A stretch of DNA of 64,000 nt from Phytopseudomonas daroniae (GCF_004327285.1 NZ_QJUI01000004.1:186001-250000); one strand, 5' to 3'. Shown: positions 11,217 through 20,678, counted from the stretch's first letter. Numbers and translations are program-made. The notes: generated by a model not told the origin, from the letters alone.

Positions 11217-12240
11217 GTTCGCCTGGCCGTGGATCTTCCTGCTCGCGCCGCTGCCCTGGCTGCTGCGCCTGTGGTTGCCACCAGCCGACAGTGGCGAAGC
11301 GGCATTGCAGGTGAGCTTTCTCGGTGAGCTGGAAAACCTCTCCGGTCGCCGCGCCCGCCTGCGCTTGCCACCCTGGAAGAAACAGGTGCATTTCGCCCTG
11401 CTCTGGCTGTTGCTGCTCGGCGCCGCCGCACGCCCTGAATGGGTCGGCGAACCCTTGCCGCTGCCCGCCAGCGGGCGTGATCTGCTGATCGCCGTGGACG
11501 TATCCGGCTCCATGGATTACGCCGATATGCGCTGGGAGGACGAAGAAGTCAGCCGCCTGACGCTGGTCAAACACCTGATCGGTGATTTCATCGAAGGCCG
11601 CACCGGCGATCGGGTCGGGCTGATCCTGTTCGGCAGCCAGGCCTATCTGCAGGCGCCGCTGACCTTCGATCGTCAGACCGTGCGTACCTGGCTCGACGAA
11701 GCGGTAATCGGCATCGCCGGTAATAACACCGCCATCGGCGATGCCATTGGCCTGGCCGTCAAGCGTCTGCGCCAGCGACCCGCCCACAGCCGCGTACTGG
11801 TGCTGATCACCGACGGCGCCAACAATGGCGGCGAAATCGAGCCGATGACCGCTGCACGCCTGGCTGCCGAAGAAGGCGTGACCATTTATCCCATCGGCAT
11901 CGGTGCCGACCCGCAGCAAGGCGGCAACTTCGCCGCGTTTGGTTTCAATCCGAGCCTGGATCTGGACGAGCCGACCTTGCGCGCCATCGCCGAACTCAGC
12001 GGCGGCGAATACTTCCGGGCTCGCGATCAGAGTGAGTTGCAAGCCATCGAAACGACCCTCGATCACCTTGAGCCCGTGGCCCAGCAACCCACACTGGCGC
12101 GCCCTGCCCTGGCGCTTTATGCCTGGCCCCTGGCAGCGGCTGTGCTGCTCAGCCTGGCTCTGGTGATGCGTAACCTGTTGCCACAACTGCGCCAACAGTG
12201 GCTCACCCTGATGCAGCGGGTGAGGCGCAAGACACCATGA
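11209..12240 (+). CDS. VWA domain membrane protein (BatA-like)
   Basis: A 343-residue inner-membrane protein. Start at the ATG 11209 (MFEFAWPWIFLLAPLPWLLR). TM segments are at ~4-22 and ~60-75, and a third at ~303-323. The von Willebrand A domain (~90-285) has an intact MIDAS: DVSGSM (97-102), a later GNNTAIGDAIG (threonine) and ITDGANNGGE (aspartate). Such proteins expose the VWA domain to the periplasm and are proposed to bind envelope clients under MoxR control. Both ends overlap neighbours. Confidence 0.93.
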   Translation: MFEFAWPWIFLLAPLPWLLRLWLPPADSGEAALQVSFLGELENLSGRRARLRLPPWKKQVHFALLWLLLLGAAARPEWVGEPLPLPASGRDLLIAVDVSGSMDYADMRWEDEEVSRLTLVKHLIGDFIEGRTGDRVGLILFGSQAYLQAPLTFDRQTVRTWLDEAVIGIAGNNTAIGDAIGLAVKRLRQRPAHSRVLVLITDGANNGGEIEPMTAARLAAEEGVTIYPIGIGADPQQGGNFAAFGFNPSLDLDEPTLRAIAELSGGEYFRARDQSELQAIETTLDHLEPVAQQPTLARPALALYAWPLAAAVLLSLALVMRNLLPQLRQQWLTLMQRVRRKTP

Positions 12241-13988
12241 TCGAATTCTCCGGCCTGTGGCCCCATTGGCTACGCCCCTTTTGGCTGTTGTTGCTGCCAC
12301 TGATGGCCTGGCTGCTGTGGCTGCTGGCTCACCGGGAAAAACGCAGCGGCCGTTGGCAAACGCTGCTGCCGCCAGCCTTCCATGCCGTGCTGCTGCGCGG
12401 TGGCCAGGGGCGTAGCAGTCGCCTGCCATGGATCGCTCTCGGTCTGGCCTGGCTGCTGGCTACTCTGGCGCTGCTCGGCCCTAGCTGGCAGCGCGTGGAA
12501 CAGAATGATCTGAAGCCGGCAGATCCACTGGTGGTCATGCTCGAACTGACCCCGCAGATGCTGGCCAGCGACGCCTCGCCGAACCGCCTGGCCCAGGCAC
12601 GTCGCAAGCTGCTCGATCTGCTGCAGGCACGCGGCGATGCGCAGACCGCCATCGTCGTGTATGCCGGCAGCGCTCACACCGTCGTACCGCTATCGGATGA
12701 CCTGGGCACCAGCCGAAACCTCCTCGAAGCGCTCAAGCCATCGATCATGCCGGAACCGGGCAAGCGCGCCGACCTCGCAGTGGCCAAGGCCCTCGAACTG
12801 CTCAAGGGTGGCGCCCAGGGCCTGGGCCGCCTGTTGCTGATCACCAGCAGCCTCGACGAAAGCGAACGCAGCGCCATCAGGAACCTGCTAGGCAGCCGCG
12901 GCGAGCGCCTGCGCATCCTTGGCGTCGGCAGCAGCGAGGGCGCGCCGATCATTCAGGAAGACGGCACCTTCATGAAGGACGACCAGGGCGCCATCCTCAT
13001 GCCCCGCCTGGACGCCGCAGGGTTGAGCCAATTCGCCCGGGAGCTTGCTGGTCAGTACCGGGCAATCAGCCTCGACGAGCGCGACCTGCGCACCCTCGGC
13101 CTGCTCGATAGCCCGCAGCAGTTGCGCGACAACGGCCACAAGACCCAGCTGCGCAGTTGGGCCGATCAGGGTTATTGGCTGTTGCTACCCTTGTTGTTGC
13201 TGGCTGCCTGCGCCGGGCGCCGCGGCTGGCTGCTGTGTCTGCCGCTACTGTTGCTCGGTACGCCACAGGCGGGCATGGCCTTCAGCTTCGACGACCTCTG
13301 GCTGCGCGCGGATCAACAGGGCCAGCGCCTGCTCGAAGCACAGCGTCCCAAGGAAGCCGCCGAGCGGTTCAACGATCCGCAATGGCGCGGTCTGGCACTC
13401 TACGAGGCGGGTGATTATTCTGCCGCGGCCGAGCAATTCGCGCTGAGCGACAGCGCGGTCTCCTTCTACAACCGCGGCAATGCCCTGGCGCACAGCAACG
13501 AGCTGGAGGCCGCGGTGGATGCCTATGAACGAGCCCTGGAAATCGATCCGCAGTTGCTCCAGGCGGAAAAGAACAAGGCACTGGTGGAAGAACTGCTGCG
13601 CCAGCGTGAGCAGCAACAGGAACAACAGCAGAAAGACCAGCCAGACGAGCAGCCCGAACGCGACGAAAACGGCGAACAGCAGCAACCTGGCCAGTCTTCG
13701 GCGCCCACCCCGGACGAACGAAAGGACAGCCAGGGCCAGCCCGCCCCCCCGCAGGATGAGCAGCCGCCGAGCGACCCGCAAACGTCGCAAGGGCAGCCGT
13801 CCGAGGCGGACGAGAGCGCTGAATCGCCAGCACCCGACACGGGCACTTCCGAAGCCGACGCGCCGCTCGATAGCGAGCGCCGCCAGGCCCTGGAACAATG
13901 GCTACGGCAGATTCCCGATGATCCGGGCGAATTGCTGCGCCGCAAATTCTGGTATGAACAGCAACAGCGTCAGGAACAGCCACGATGA
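12237..13988 (+). CDS. VWA and TPR domain membrane protein (BatB/BatC-like) with degenerate MIDAS
   Basis: A 583-residue protein starting at the ATG 12237 (ATGA overlap). TM segments are at ~12-30 and ~62-80; a VWA-like domain follows (~95-290), then further TMs (~310-345), a TPR unit (~400-460, VSFYNRGNALAHSNELEAAV and DAYERALEIDPQ), and a long Q/E/P-rich, presumably disordered tail (~460-550). The MIDAS position reads LELTPQM (102-108) rather than DxSxS, so the canonical metal site is absent. The fusion of BatB-like and BatC-like parts is common in this operon type. A partner role beside the intact VWA protein just upstream is inferred. Confidence 0.9.
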   Translation: MIEFSGLWPHWLRPFWLLLLPLMAWLLWLLAHREKRSGRWQTLLPPAFHAVLLRGGQGRSSRLPWIALGLAWLLATLALLGPSWQRVEQNDLKPADPLVVMLELTPQMLASDASPNRLAQARRKLLDLLQARGDAQTAIVVYAGSAHTVVPLSDDLGTSRNLLEALKPSIMPEPGKRADLAVAKALELLKGGAQGLGRLLLITSSLDESERSAIRNLLGSRGERLRILGVGSSEGAPIIQEDGTFMKDDQGAILMPRLDAAGLSQFARELAGQYRAISLDERDLRTLGLLDSPQQLRDNGHKTQLRSWADQGYWLLLPLLLLAACAGRRGWLLCLPLLLLGTPQAGMAFSFDDLWLRADQQGQRLLEAQRPKEAAERFNDPQWRGLALYEAGDYSAAAEQFALSDSAVSFYNRGNALAHSNELEAAVDAYERALEIDPQLLQAEKNKALVEELLRQREQQQEQQQKDQPDEQPERDENGEQQQPGQSSAPTPDERKDSQGQPAPPQDEQPPSDPQTSQGQPSEADESAESPAPDTGTSEADAPLDSERRQALEQWLRQIPDDPGELLRRKFWYEQQQRQEQPR

Positions 13989-15625
13989 CCCGCCTGCTCT
14001 GCACCCTGCTCTTTTGCCTGCTGGCGTTTCAGGCCAGCGCGCAGGATTTTATCGCCAGCGTCGACCGCAGCCGACTGAGCCTGGGCGAAAGCGTCGAGCT
14101 GATCCTGGAGTCCACGGATCCGACCCAGTTCGGCAAACCCGATCTGGCGCCGCTCAACGAACTGTTCGAGGTACTGGGTACCCGACAGGTCAATCGCCTC
14201 ACCACCCAGAATGGCGAAACCCGCGCCACCGCCCGCTGGATCGTCACCTTGCGGCCACGCCACAACGGCTACGTCATCGTGCCACCGCTTCGTCTTGGCG
14301 ACTCGCAAAGCCAGCCGATCAGCCTGCACGTGCTGGAGTCGGCCACCCAGAGCACGGATGAGCAAATGGCGCCGGTATTCATCGACGCCAGTCTGGATCA
14401 CGAGAGCGTCTACGTGCAGGCGCAGAGCGTGCTGACGCTGCGCATCTATCACTCCGTATCGCTGTATGACGACAGCAGCCTGACACCGCTGGAAATCGCC
14501 GATGCCCGCGTCGAGTCCCTCGGCGAGCCGCGCACCTACGAGCAGGACATCGGCGGAGTTCGCCATGGTGTGATCGAACTGCGCTACGCCATCTTCCCGC
14601 AGAAGAGCGGCCAGCTGACCATTCCCGGCCAGATGTTCAGCGCCACCCTGGTCGACCGCTCCAACCGCAACGATTACCTGCCCTTCGGGCCGCGCCCCGG
14701 CAAGGTCACGCGGGTCGAATCACCGGAAATCCCCCTGACGGTCAAGGCCAAGCCCGCCGACTACCCCGCTGACGTGCCCTGGCTGCCAGCCCGTGCCCTC
14801 AGCCTGGCCGAGGCCTGGAGCCCGGAGCCAGGCCAGGTCAAGGTCGGCGACTCGCTGACCCGCAGCATGATGCTCAAGGCCGATGGTCTGTCCAGCGCGC
14901 AACTGCCGCCACTACCCGCGACCACGGTGGATGGCCTGCGCCGCTACCCGGATCAGCCGCAGTTGAACAACGAAAGCAGCGAACGCGGCCTGATCGGCAG
15001 CCGTGAAGAACGTGAAGCCCTGGTCGCCAGCAAGGCCGGCACGCTGGAGCTGCCGGCAGTCGAGGTGGTGTGGTGGAACACCCATGAGGATCGCCTGGAG
15101 CGTACCAGCCTGCCTGGGCGCAGCCTGGAAGTTGCGGCCGATCCGGCCATGAGCGTGGAGCAACCGGTGGAACCCCGCCCACGTAGCTCCGCTGCCGAGG
15201 ACGTGCTGTTGTGGCCCTGGCAACTGAGCAGCGTGCTGTTCGCCCTGACCAGCGTGCTCGGCTTCGGCCTGTGGTGGCACGCCCGGCGCCAGCCAGCCAT
15301 TCAGCGCGCGGTACAGAGCGATCCGAGCCCGCGCACCCTGCTCGACGACCTCAAGCGCGCCTGCCTGGCCAACGACACCCAGGCTACCCGCCAGGCCCTC
15401 GATGCCTGGGCACGCCAGCAACCGGAAACCCTGGCCGATATGGCAGCCCGCTTCGCGCCGCTATCGGAAGCCCTCGACGGTCTCAACGGTGCGCTCTACA
15501 GCGAAAGCGGCCAGCACTGGCAGGGCGCCCAATTGTGGCAAGCCATCGGCGAGTTGCCGGCGGCCGAGAAAACGCAGGAAAACGGCCAGGAAACCACCCA
15601 GCTGCCGCCCCTGTATCCGCGCTGA
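13985..15625 (+). CDS. BatD family protein
   Basis: A 546-residue inner-membrane anchored periplasmic protein. The signal peptide (1-20, ending FQASA) precedes QDFIASVDRSRLSLGESVEL, the BatD N-terminal beta-sandwich. One TM helix lies near residues 408-428 (LSSVLFALTSVLGFGLWW), followed by a ~115-residue cytoplasmic tail. This is the last gene of the moxR-Bat operon; its start overlaps the upstream stop by 4 bases. BatD/oxygen-tolerance family members are thought to assemble with the VWA proteins; the molecular job is unknown. Confidence 0.92.
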   Translation: MTRLLCTLLFCLLAFQASAQDFIASVDRSRLSLGESVELILESTDPTQFGKPDLAPLNELFEVLGTRQVNRLTTQNGETRATARWIVTLRPRHNGYVIVPPLRLGDSQSQPISLHVLESATQSTDEQMAPVFIDASLDHESVYVQAQSVLTLRIYHSVSLYDDSSLTPLEIADARVESLGEPRTYEQDIGGVRHGVIELRYAIFPQKSGQLTIPGQMFSATLVDRSNRNDYLPFGPRPGKVTRVESPEIPLTVKAKPADYPADVPWLPARALSLAEAWSPEPGQVKVGDSLTRSMMLKADGLSSAQLPPLPATTVDGLRRYPDQPQLNNESSERGLIGSREEREALVASKAGTLELPAVEVVWWNTHEDRLERTSLPGRSLEVAADPAMSVEQPVEPRPRSSAAEDVLLWPWQLSSVLFALTSVLGFGLWWHARRQPAIQRAVQSDPSPRTLLDDLKRACLANDTQATRQALDAWARQQPETLADMAARFAPLSEALDGLNGALYSESGQHWQGAQLWQAIGELPAAEKTQENGQETTQLPPLYPR

Positions 15626-15638
15626 GCAGGAAAGACTG

Positions 15639-16463
15639 ATGGACGAGCGACCCACCTCACCGGTTCCCAGTTTCTGGCGTGATGCCGCCCTGCCCTTTAT
15701 AGAGCTGCGTTCGATCGAGGATGGTCGCCAGGTCTGCTACGGCAGGCACAGCCACGAGATTTTCTCCATCGGCGCGATCACCCGCGGCCAGAGCACCTAC
15801 AGCAACCGCGATGTGGATCGGCACGTCTGCCAGGGCACCGTGGTGCTGATGAACCCGGGCGACGTGCACGCCTGCAATCCCATCGACGGCCAACCCTGGT
15901 CGTACCTGATGCTGTATATCGACCCACAGTGGCTGGGCCGCCTGCAGCACGATCAGGGGCTTGCCGACACTTCGGCTTTCCAGCGTTTCGCCTGCATCGT
16001 CAGCGAAGATGCCGAGCTGTACCAGGGCTTGCTGCAGCTTCGCGAAACGCTGCTCGATTTCGCGCTTGGTTCAAGCGACAAGGCAGCCCAGGCGACGGCC
16101 TTCTTCAGCCTTGCGCTGGAGCGGCTGACGCTGGAGGGCGACAGTGACGACAGCATCAACCCCCGGCTGGAACAGGCCGCTCGCCTGATCCATCAGCACT
16201 GCGGCGAAACACTCAAGCTCGATACCCTGTGCGAAGCCGCACAGCTGTCACCCTCACAACTGATCCGTGGCTTCAAGCAGCGCTACGGCATGACGCCCCA
16301 CGCCTACCTGCTCAACCGCCGCATCCAGTTCGCCCACTCGCGCCTGAAGAGCGGAGCTCCGCTCGCCGAAGTCGCCCTGGAAGCCGGCTTCGCCGATCAG
16401 GCGCATTTCCAGCGCACCTTCAAACAGTTTCTCGCCGCCACCCCCGGCCAATACCGCGGCTGA
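15639..16463 (+). CDS. AraC-family regulator with N-terminal cupin
   Basis: A 274-residue transcription factor. Start at the ATG 15639, 13 bases after batD, with AGGAAAG upstream. Residues ~10-140 are an AraC-type cupin effector domain (CYGRHSHEIFSIGAITRGQS, then VVLMNPGDVHACNP), and ~165-270 carry two helix-turn-helix motifs (LDTLCEAAQLSPSQLIRGFK and PLAEVALEAGFADQAHFQRT), ending TPGQYRG. The closeness to batD allows read-through from the Bat operon, but its regulatory target is not evident; no transporter or enzyme gene adjoins it. Confidence 0.92.
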   Translation: MDERPTSPVPSFWRDAALPFIELRSIEDGRQVCYGRHSHEIFSIGAITRGQSTYSNRDVDRHVCQGTVVLMNPGDVHACNPIDGQPWSYLMLYIDPQWLGRLQHDQGLADTSAFQRFACIVSEDAELYQGLLQLRETLLDFALGSSDKAAQATAFFSLALERLTLEGDSDDSINPRLEQAARLIHQHCGETLKLDTLCEAAQLSPSQLIRGFKQRYGMTPHAYLLNRRIQFAHSRLKSGAPLAEVALEAGFADQAHFQRTFKQFLAATPGQYRG

Positions 16464-16500
16464 ACGCGTACACGTATAGACACTGTGGTTTGCCGCGATC

Positions 16501-16591
16501 CTGTAGCCGCGCCCCGCAGCAAATAGCGGCCACGACATGGATTCTATGGAGTGGCTACAATCGTTTCGCGCCGGGGGCAACGCTCCTACGC
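16501..16591. repeat. Extragenic REP-like unit
   Basis: About 90 bp starting CTGTAGCCGCGCCCCGC and ending with TTTCGCGCCGGGGGCAACGC then TCCTAC. Its ends are complementary-like (GTAGC...GCTCCTAC) and the unit resembles those at 58317-58402 and 58427-58505 and the half-unit at 24592-24632. Confidence 0.6.
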
Positions 16592-16647
16592 CTCTGACTC
16601 CGAGCAGGCTCTTGCAGGCCAAGAACCAAGACGGTATCTACGGTGCT

Positions 16648-16665
16648 TTAGAGCCTGTTCACAAT
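16648..16665 (+). repeat. Solo end of MITE family 3
   Basis: TTAGAGCCTGTTCACAAT matches the left end of the family 3 element at 48381 (TTA plus GAGCCTGTTCAC). No matching right end follows here, so it is a truncated remnant. Confidence 0.5.
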
Positions 16666-16723
16666 CTCGCGAGCCAGAATCAAGGGTCATCTGACAGGAC
16701 GCTACAAGGCGGTAGCGGCCTTT

Positions 16724-16815
16724 CGTAGGGTGGACGACGCTCCACCTACGCGGCCCGACCCGTCCACCGCTCTACTATCGCAATGGTGGACAAAAAGAGC
16801 GTTGTCCACCCTACA
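16724..16815. repeat. Inverted repeat of the GTAGGGTGGAC type
   Basis: CGTAGGGTGGAC near 16726 pairs with GTCCACCCTAC near 16805-16815, with a nested GTGGA / TCCAC pair inside. Similar GTAGGGTGGG-type repeats are seen at 48567 and 63724. Likely a dispersed extragenic palindrome. Confidence 0.5.
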
Positions 16816-16885
16816 TTGGAGTGAGGCAAATTACCCGGCAGCCACTCAGGCGTATTGAAGAAAACACGCACAGCCTTAAATGAGA

Positions 16886-16908
16886 AAACCGCGGCCAGGC
16901 CGCGGTTT
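16886..16908 (-). terminator. Rho-independent terminator for the RND transporter gene
   Basis: Stem AAACCGCGG / CCGCGGTTT with a short CC-A-GG loop, followed on the reverse strand by TTTTCTCATTT. It lies 20 bases beyond the stop of the reverse-strand RND gene, as expected for the end of that transcript. Confidence 0.85.
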
Positions 16909-16927
16909 CTTCACCCCATCGACGGCC

Positions 16928-19306
16928 TCAATGAGCCAGCAGCGAACCACCTTTCTTGCCTGCCAGCTTCTCCGGCTTGATCAGGAAATGCGCCAGAGCC
17001 GGCAACAACCACAAGGCACCGAACATGTTGACGATAAACATGAAGGTCAGCATCAAGCCCATGTCGGCCTGGAACTTGATTGCCGAGAACATCCATGTCG
17101 CTACGCCGATGGCCAGGCACAGGCCGGTGAACAATACCGCCTTACCGGTGGAGCGCAGGGTCTGGTAGTAGGCCTCCTGCAACGGCAGGCCAGCGCGCAG
17201 GAAGGTTTCCAGGCGGCTGTAGATATAGATGCCGTAGTCGACGCCGATGCCCACGCCCAGGGCGATTACCGGCAGGGTCGCGACCTTGACGCCGATACCG
17301 AGGAAGGCCATCAGGGCATTGCCGAGGATCGAGGTGAGGATCAGCGGCAGCACGATACAGATGGTCGCGGCGAAGGAACGGAAAGTGATCATGCACATGG
17401 CGCCCACGCACAGGTACACCAGAACCAGGATCAGCAGTTCGGACGTACTGATCACCTCGTTGGTGGCCGCTTCGATGCCGGCGTTGCCCGCAGCGAGCAG
17501 GAAGTGCACGTTCTCCGATTCATGCTCGGCGACGAAACCCTCGACCGCCGACACCGCGCGCTTCAGCGTCTCGGCCTTGTGATCTTCGAGGAACACCAGC
17601 ACCGGCGCGACCGAGCAGTCGGCGTTGTACAGGCCGTCGGCACGGGCGATGGAGTTGTTGAGTACATCCTGGTTACGCGACAGGGTTTCCCATTTCAGGT
17701 TGCCCTCGTTCATGCCCTTGATCAGTTGCCGTGACACGCTGACCATGGAAATCGCCGACTGCACGCCGGGCGTGTTGTCCATCGTCCACATCAGCTCGTC
17801 CATGGCCGCCATGGCTTCGTAGGTCGAGCACCCTTCCGCCGCGGTCTTGACCATCACCACCAGCACGTCGGAGCTGGTCGAGTAGTTGCGAATGACGAAA
17901 TCGTTGTCGAGGTTGTAGCGCGAATCCGGGCGCAATTCCGGCGCGCCTTGGTCGAGGTCGCCGATCTGCAGGTTCTGCTGCTGGTACCAGAAGCCGCCAA
18001 TACCGGCGACCAAGGCCAGCGCCACGGAAACCGGCGCGACCCTGGAGCTGGCGAAGTTCGACAACAGGCGCCAGAACGGGTGTTCGCTCACCGCATCGCG
18101 CTTGCTGCGCTCCACCGCTTTGTTGCTGATACCGATATAGGAGATCGCCACCGGCAGCAGGATCAGGTTGGTGAAGACGATGACCGCGACACCGATGGAC
18201 GCGCCGATGGCCAGTTCGCGGATCACGCCGATGTCGATCAACAACAGGGTGATGAAGCCGACGGCGTCGGCGAGGATAGCGATCATCCCCGGCAGGAACA
18301 GCTGCCGGAAGGTCAGCCGCGCTGCGGTCAGGGCGTTGTCGCAACCACCGGATTGCAGGGCGATGCCGTTGATCTTCTGCACGCCATGGGAGATGCCGAT
18401 GGCGAAGATCAGGAACGGCACCAGCATCGAATACGGGTCGAGCCCGAAGCCGACCGAATGCATCAGCCCCAGTTGCCAGCCGACCGCCACCAGGGTGGTG
18501 ATCAGCACGGCGATGGTGCTGCGGATGCACCAGGTGAACCAGTACAGCAGCACGAAGGTGATCAGCAGTGCCACGCCGAAGAACAGCGCCACCATGACCA
18601 GGCCATCGATCAGGTCGCCGACCTTCTTGGCGAAACCGATGATGTGCACCTGCACGTCCGGATTCTGCGCCTGGTACTTGCTGCGGATCTTCTCTTCCAG
18701 CTGATGGGAAAAGGCCTGGTAGTCGAGGGTGACCAGGCGCCCCTGATCCTCGGGATCCGGATAGGACTCGAGCAACGGCACGTCGATGATGCTCGACTGG
18801 AAGTTGTTCGCTACCAGGCGGCCGATCTGCCCGGACTTGAGCACGTTGCTGCGCAGCTCTTCCAGGCTCTGCGGGCTGCCGTCGTAGGTCTGCGGAATCA
18901 CTTCGCCACCGGCGAAGCCTTCCTCGGTCACTTCGGTCCAGCGCACGCTGGGGCTCCACAGCGATTTCAGCCCCGAGCGGTCGACGCCCGGAATGTAGAA
19001 GACTTCGTCGTTGATCAGACGCAGCGTCTCCATATACTCCTTGCTGAAGATGTCGCCATTCTTGGCTTCCACGGAAATGCGCACGGTATTGCCGAGGTTG
19101 GCCAGGTCGTTGCGGTGCTCCATCATGTTCTGGATGAACGGATGGCTCAGCGGAATCATCTTCTCGAAGCTGGTGGAGGGCCGAACCTGAGTGGCCTGGA
19201 AGAACAGAAAGATGCTGACCAGCAGGCAGATCAGAATCACCGCCGGCCGGTTGTTGAAGATCAGGCGCTCAAGCAGGCTAGCCTTGTCTTGGTGATGGTT
19301 ACTCAT
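16928..19306 (-). CDS. RND-superfamily (MMPL-type) transporter
   Basis: A 792-residue inner-membrane protein with the RND/MMPL layout: TM1 (~22-40), a large periplasmic loop (~41-235), five TMs (~238-390), TM7 at ~415-435, a second periplasmic loop (~436-605), then five TMs to the C-terminus. Motif-like segments include VKVATLPVIALGVGIGVDYG (fourth domain helix, with the GxxxD found in proton-relay helices) and a parallel DPYSMLVPFLIFAIGISHGV in the first half. It is the last gene of a four-gene reverse-strand string, starting 19 bases after the YCF48-like gene. RND proteins of this hydrophobe/lipid-exporter type move lipids, hopanoids or other hydrophobic molecules; the substrate here is unknown. 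Confidence 0.9.
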   Translation of the reverse strand: MSNHHQDKASLLERLIFNNRPAVILICLLVSIFLFFQATQVRPSTSFEKMIPLSHPFIQNMMEHRNDLANLGNTVRISVEAKNGDIFSKEYMETLRLINDEVFYIPGVDRSGLKSLWSPSVRWTEVTEEGFAGGEVIPQTYDGSPQSLEELRSNVLKSGQIGRLVANNFQSSIIDVPLLESYPDPEDQGRLVTLDYQAFSHQLEEKIRSKYQAQNPDVQVHIIGFAKKVGDLIDGLVMVALFFGVALLITFVLLYWFTWCIRSTIAVLITTLVAVGWQLGLMHSVGFGLDPYSMLVPFLIFAIGISHGVQKINGIALQSGGCDNALTAARLTFRQLFLPGMIAILADAVGFITLLLIDIGVIRELAIGASIGVAVIVFTNLILLPVAISYIGISNKAVERSKRDAVSEHPFWRLLSNFASSRVAPVSVALALVAGIGGFWYQQQNLQIGDLDQGAPELRPDSRYNLDNDFVIRNYSTSSDVLVVMVKTAAEGCSTYEAMAAMDELMWTMDNTPGVQSAISMVSVSRQLIKGMNEGNLKWETLSRNQDVLNNSIARADGLYNADCSVAPVLVFLEDHKAETLKRAVSAVEGFVAEHESENVHFLLAAGNAGIEAATNEVISTSELLILVLVYLCVGAMCMITFRSFAATICIVLPLILTSILGNALMAFLGIGVKVATLPVIALGVGIGVDYGIYIYSRLETFLRAGLPLQEAYYQTLRSTGKAVLFTGLCLAIGVATWMFSAIKFQADMGLMLTFMFIVNMFGALWLLPALAHFLIKPEKLAGKKGGSLLAH

Positions 19307-19325
19307 CGAACACTACCCCAGCTTG

Positions 19326-20372
19326 TTATTGTTGGCCTGGATTGGCACCGGTCGACGAGGTCAGGCGTACGCCGCCCTGCCCCACCAGAATCAGCTTGCC
19401 ATCGGCACCTGCGGTCACACCCGCCAGAGACACCCGATCCGGGCGATTGAATACGCTGAAGCTGTGGCCGTGATCGCTGCTCTTGAGCACGCTGCCGCCA
19501 TGCCCGACCACCACGATGCTGCCGTCGTCGAGCAAGGCTGCGTTGGCCAGGCCGAACTCCAGGGTGCCACCACTGGCAGTGGCGAGTGGGATCTGCTGCC
19601 AGCTGTCGCCGCCATCTGCGGAGTGGAACAGGTGACCGCGCAAGCCATACACCAGCAGGCTCTGTGGCTCGCCAGTGGCCAGCACGCCGAACAGCGAGCC
19701 CTGGTAAGGGCCTTCCAGGGTTTCCCAGGTTTCGCCGCCATCGACGGAACGGAACAGGCTGCCCATCTCGCCGACGATGAACAGGCCCGTGTCCTTCACC
19801 TCGGTGATGGCGTTGAGGTGATAGGCGTCCTCGTTGTCGAGACGGTCGCTGACGTCTTCCCAGGTTGTGCCGCCGTCGGTAGTTTCCAGAAGCGCACCGT
19901 AGGCGCCAATGGCGAAGCCGTGCTGCAGATCCGTGAACCACAGGTCGAGCAGCGGCGCCTCGCGCTGCAGATCCTCGAACTGCTTGACCCAGGTCGTACC
20001 ACCGTCGCGGGTAGCGAGCACCAGTGCGTCATGACCGACCGCCCAACCGTGCTTGTCATCGACGAAGAACACCGCGGTGAGCATTTGCCGGGTCGGCACC
20101 TTGGCCTGCTCCCAGTTCGCACCCCCGTTATCGGAGTAGAGAATGTGGCCGCGCTCACCGACAGCGACCAGACGCTTGCCGGCATGGGCGATATCGAGCA
20201 GGAGGCTGGAAACGGCCTTTGTCGACGGCACCGAATAGATGGCGGCCTCGTCGGGGGCTTGCGCCTGCACGAGCGGCGCGGCGGCCACCAGCAGCGCGCA
20301 TAGCGATAACACCTGCAGCACGGGCCGCACGGTTTTCCCGCTCCTGGTGCGCCGCAAAATGGGCTCACTCAT
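19326..20372 (-). CDS. YCF48-related beta-propeller protein, exported
   Basis: A 348-residue protein with an N-terminal signal peptide (after a basic stretch; hydrophobic ~18-36, ending VQAQA) and repeated blades containing SDNGGANWEQ, TRDGGTTWV, TTDGGTTWED, SVDGGETWET, SADGGDSWQQ and SSDHGHSF. The spacing of these BNR/Asp-box-like motifs (~45 residues) predicts a periplasmic beta-propeller. GAGGGGGAG lies upstream of the ATG at 20370-20372. It sits between DUF1329 and RND genes; YCF48-like propellers are recurrent partners of such RND transporters and may be a periplasmic adaptor. Function inferred from context only. Confidence 0.88.
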   Translation of the reverse strand: MSEPILRRTRSGKTVRPVLQVLSLCALLVAAAPLVQAQAPDEAAIYSVPSTKAVSSLLLDIAHAGKRLVAVGERGHILYSDNGGANWEQAKVPTRQMLTAVFFVDDKHGWAVGHDALVLATRDGGTTWVKQFEDLQREAPLLDLWFTDLQHGFAIGAYGALLETTDGGTTWEDVSDRLDNEDAYHLNAITEVKDTGLFIVGEMGSLFRSVDGGETWETLEGPYQGSLFGVLATGEPQSLLVYGLRGHLFHSADGGDSWQQIPLATASGGTLEFGLANAALLDDGSIVVVGHGGSVLKSSDHGHSFSVFNRPDRVSLAGVTAGADGKLILVGQGGVRLTSSTGANPGQQ

Positions 20373-20413
20373 ACAAAACTCCCCCTCTTCTTGTTATTGC
20401 CAGCGCCTCTAGA

Positions 20414-20553
20414 GGGCAGCTCTAAAAACTACCTGCGTTGTCATCACTGCGTTAAAAACAGGCTCAAAATGCTCATTTACAGCTCGTAAACTCCGCTTTT
20501 TCGCCTGTTTTTTCCTTGTGCTGACTGCCTCGCTTACGTTTTTAGAGGTGCCC
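20414..20553 (+). mobile_element. MITE-like element, family 2 copy 1
   Basis: A 140-bp non-coding element with terminal inverted repeats GGGCAGCTCTAAAAAC and GTTTTTAGAGGTGCCC, flanked by a perfect 4-bp direct repeat TAGA (20410-20413 and 20554-20557), the signature of transposition. It is nearly identical to 31338-31477. It lies in the gap between DUF1329 and YCF48-like genes of what is otherwise a co-directional string. Confidence 0.85.
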
Positions 20554-20678
20554 TAGAGCGCCACTTATGCTATCGGCCTTTGTGGATCTTGGTAGCCACC
20601 ACGATCCGTTGTTTTGTAAGAAAAAGCCCGTGTTATCGACCGCGCGAATGACAGTCACGCTGCCTGTGCGTCATCGGC

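Larger units (their letters stand above)
16464..16927. other. 464 bp gap filled with extragenic repeats
   Basis: No gene is seen. It contains a REP-like unit (16501-16591), a family 3 MITE end (16648-16665), a large inverted repeat (16724-16815) and the terminator at 16886-16908 for the reverse-strand transporter gene. Confidence 0.6.

Noticed and set aside
17948..19450. 500-codon open frame opposite the RND gene
   Set aside because: Shadow frame; low-complexity H/D/Q-rich translation without family features.
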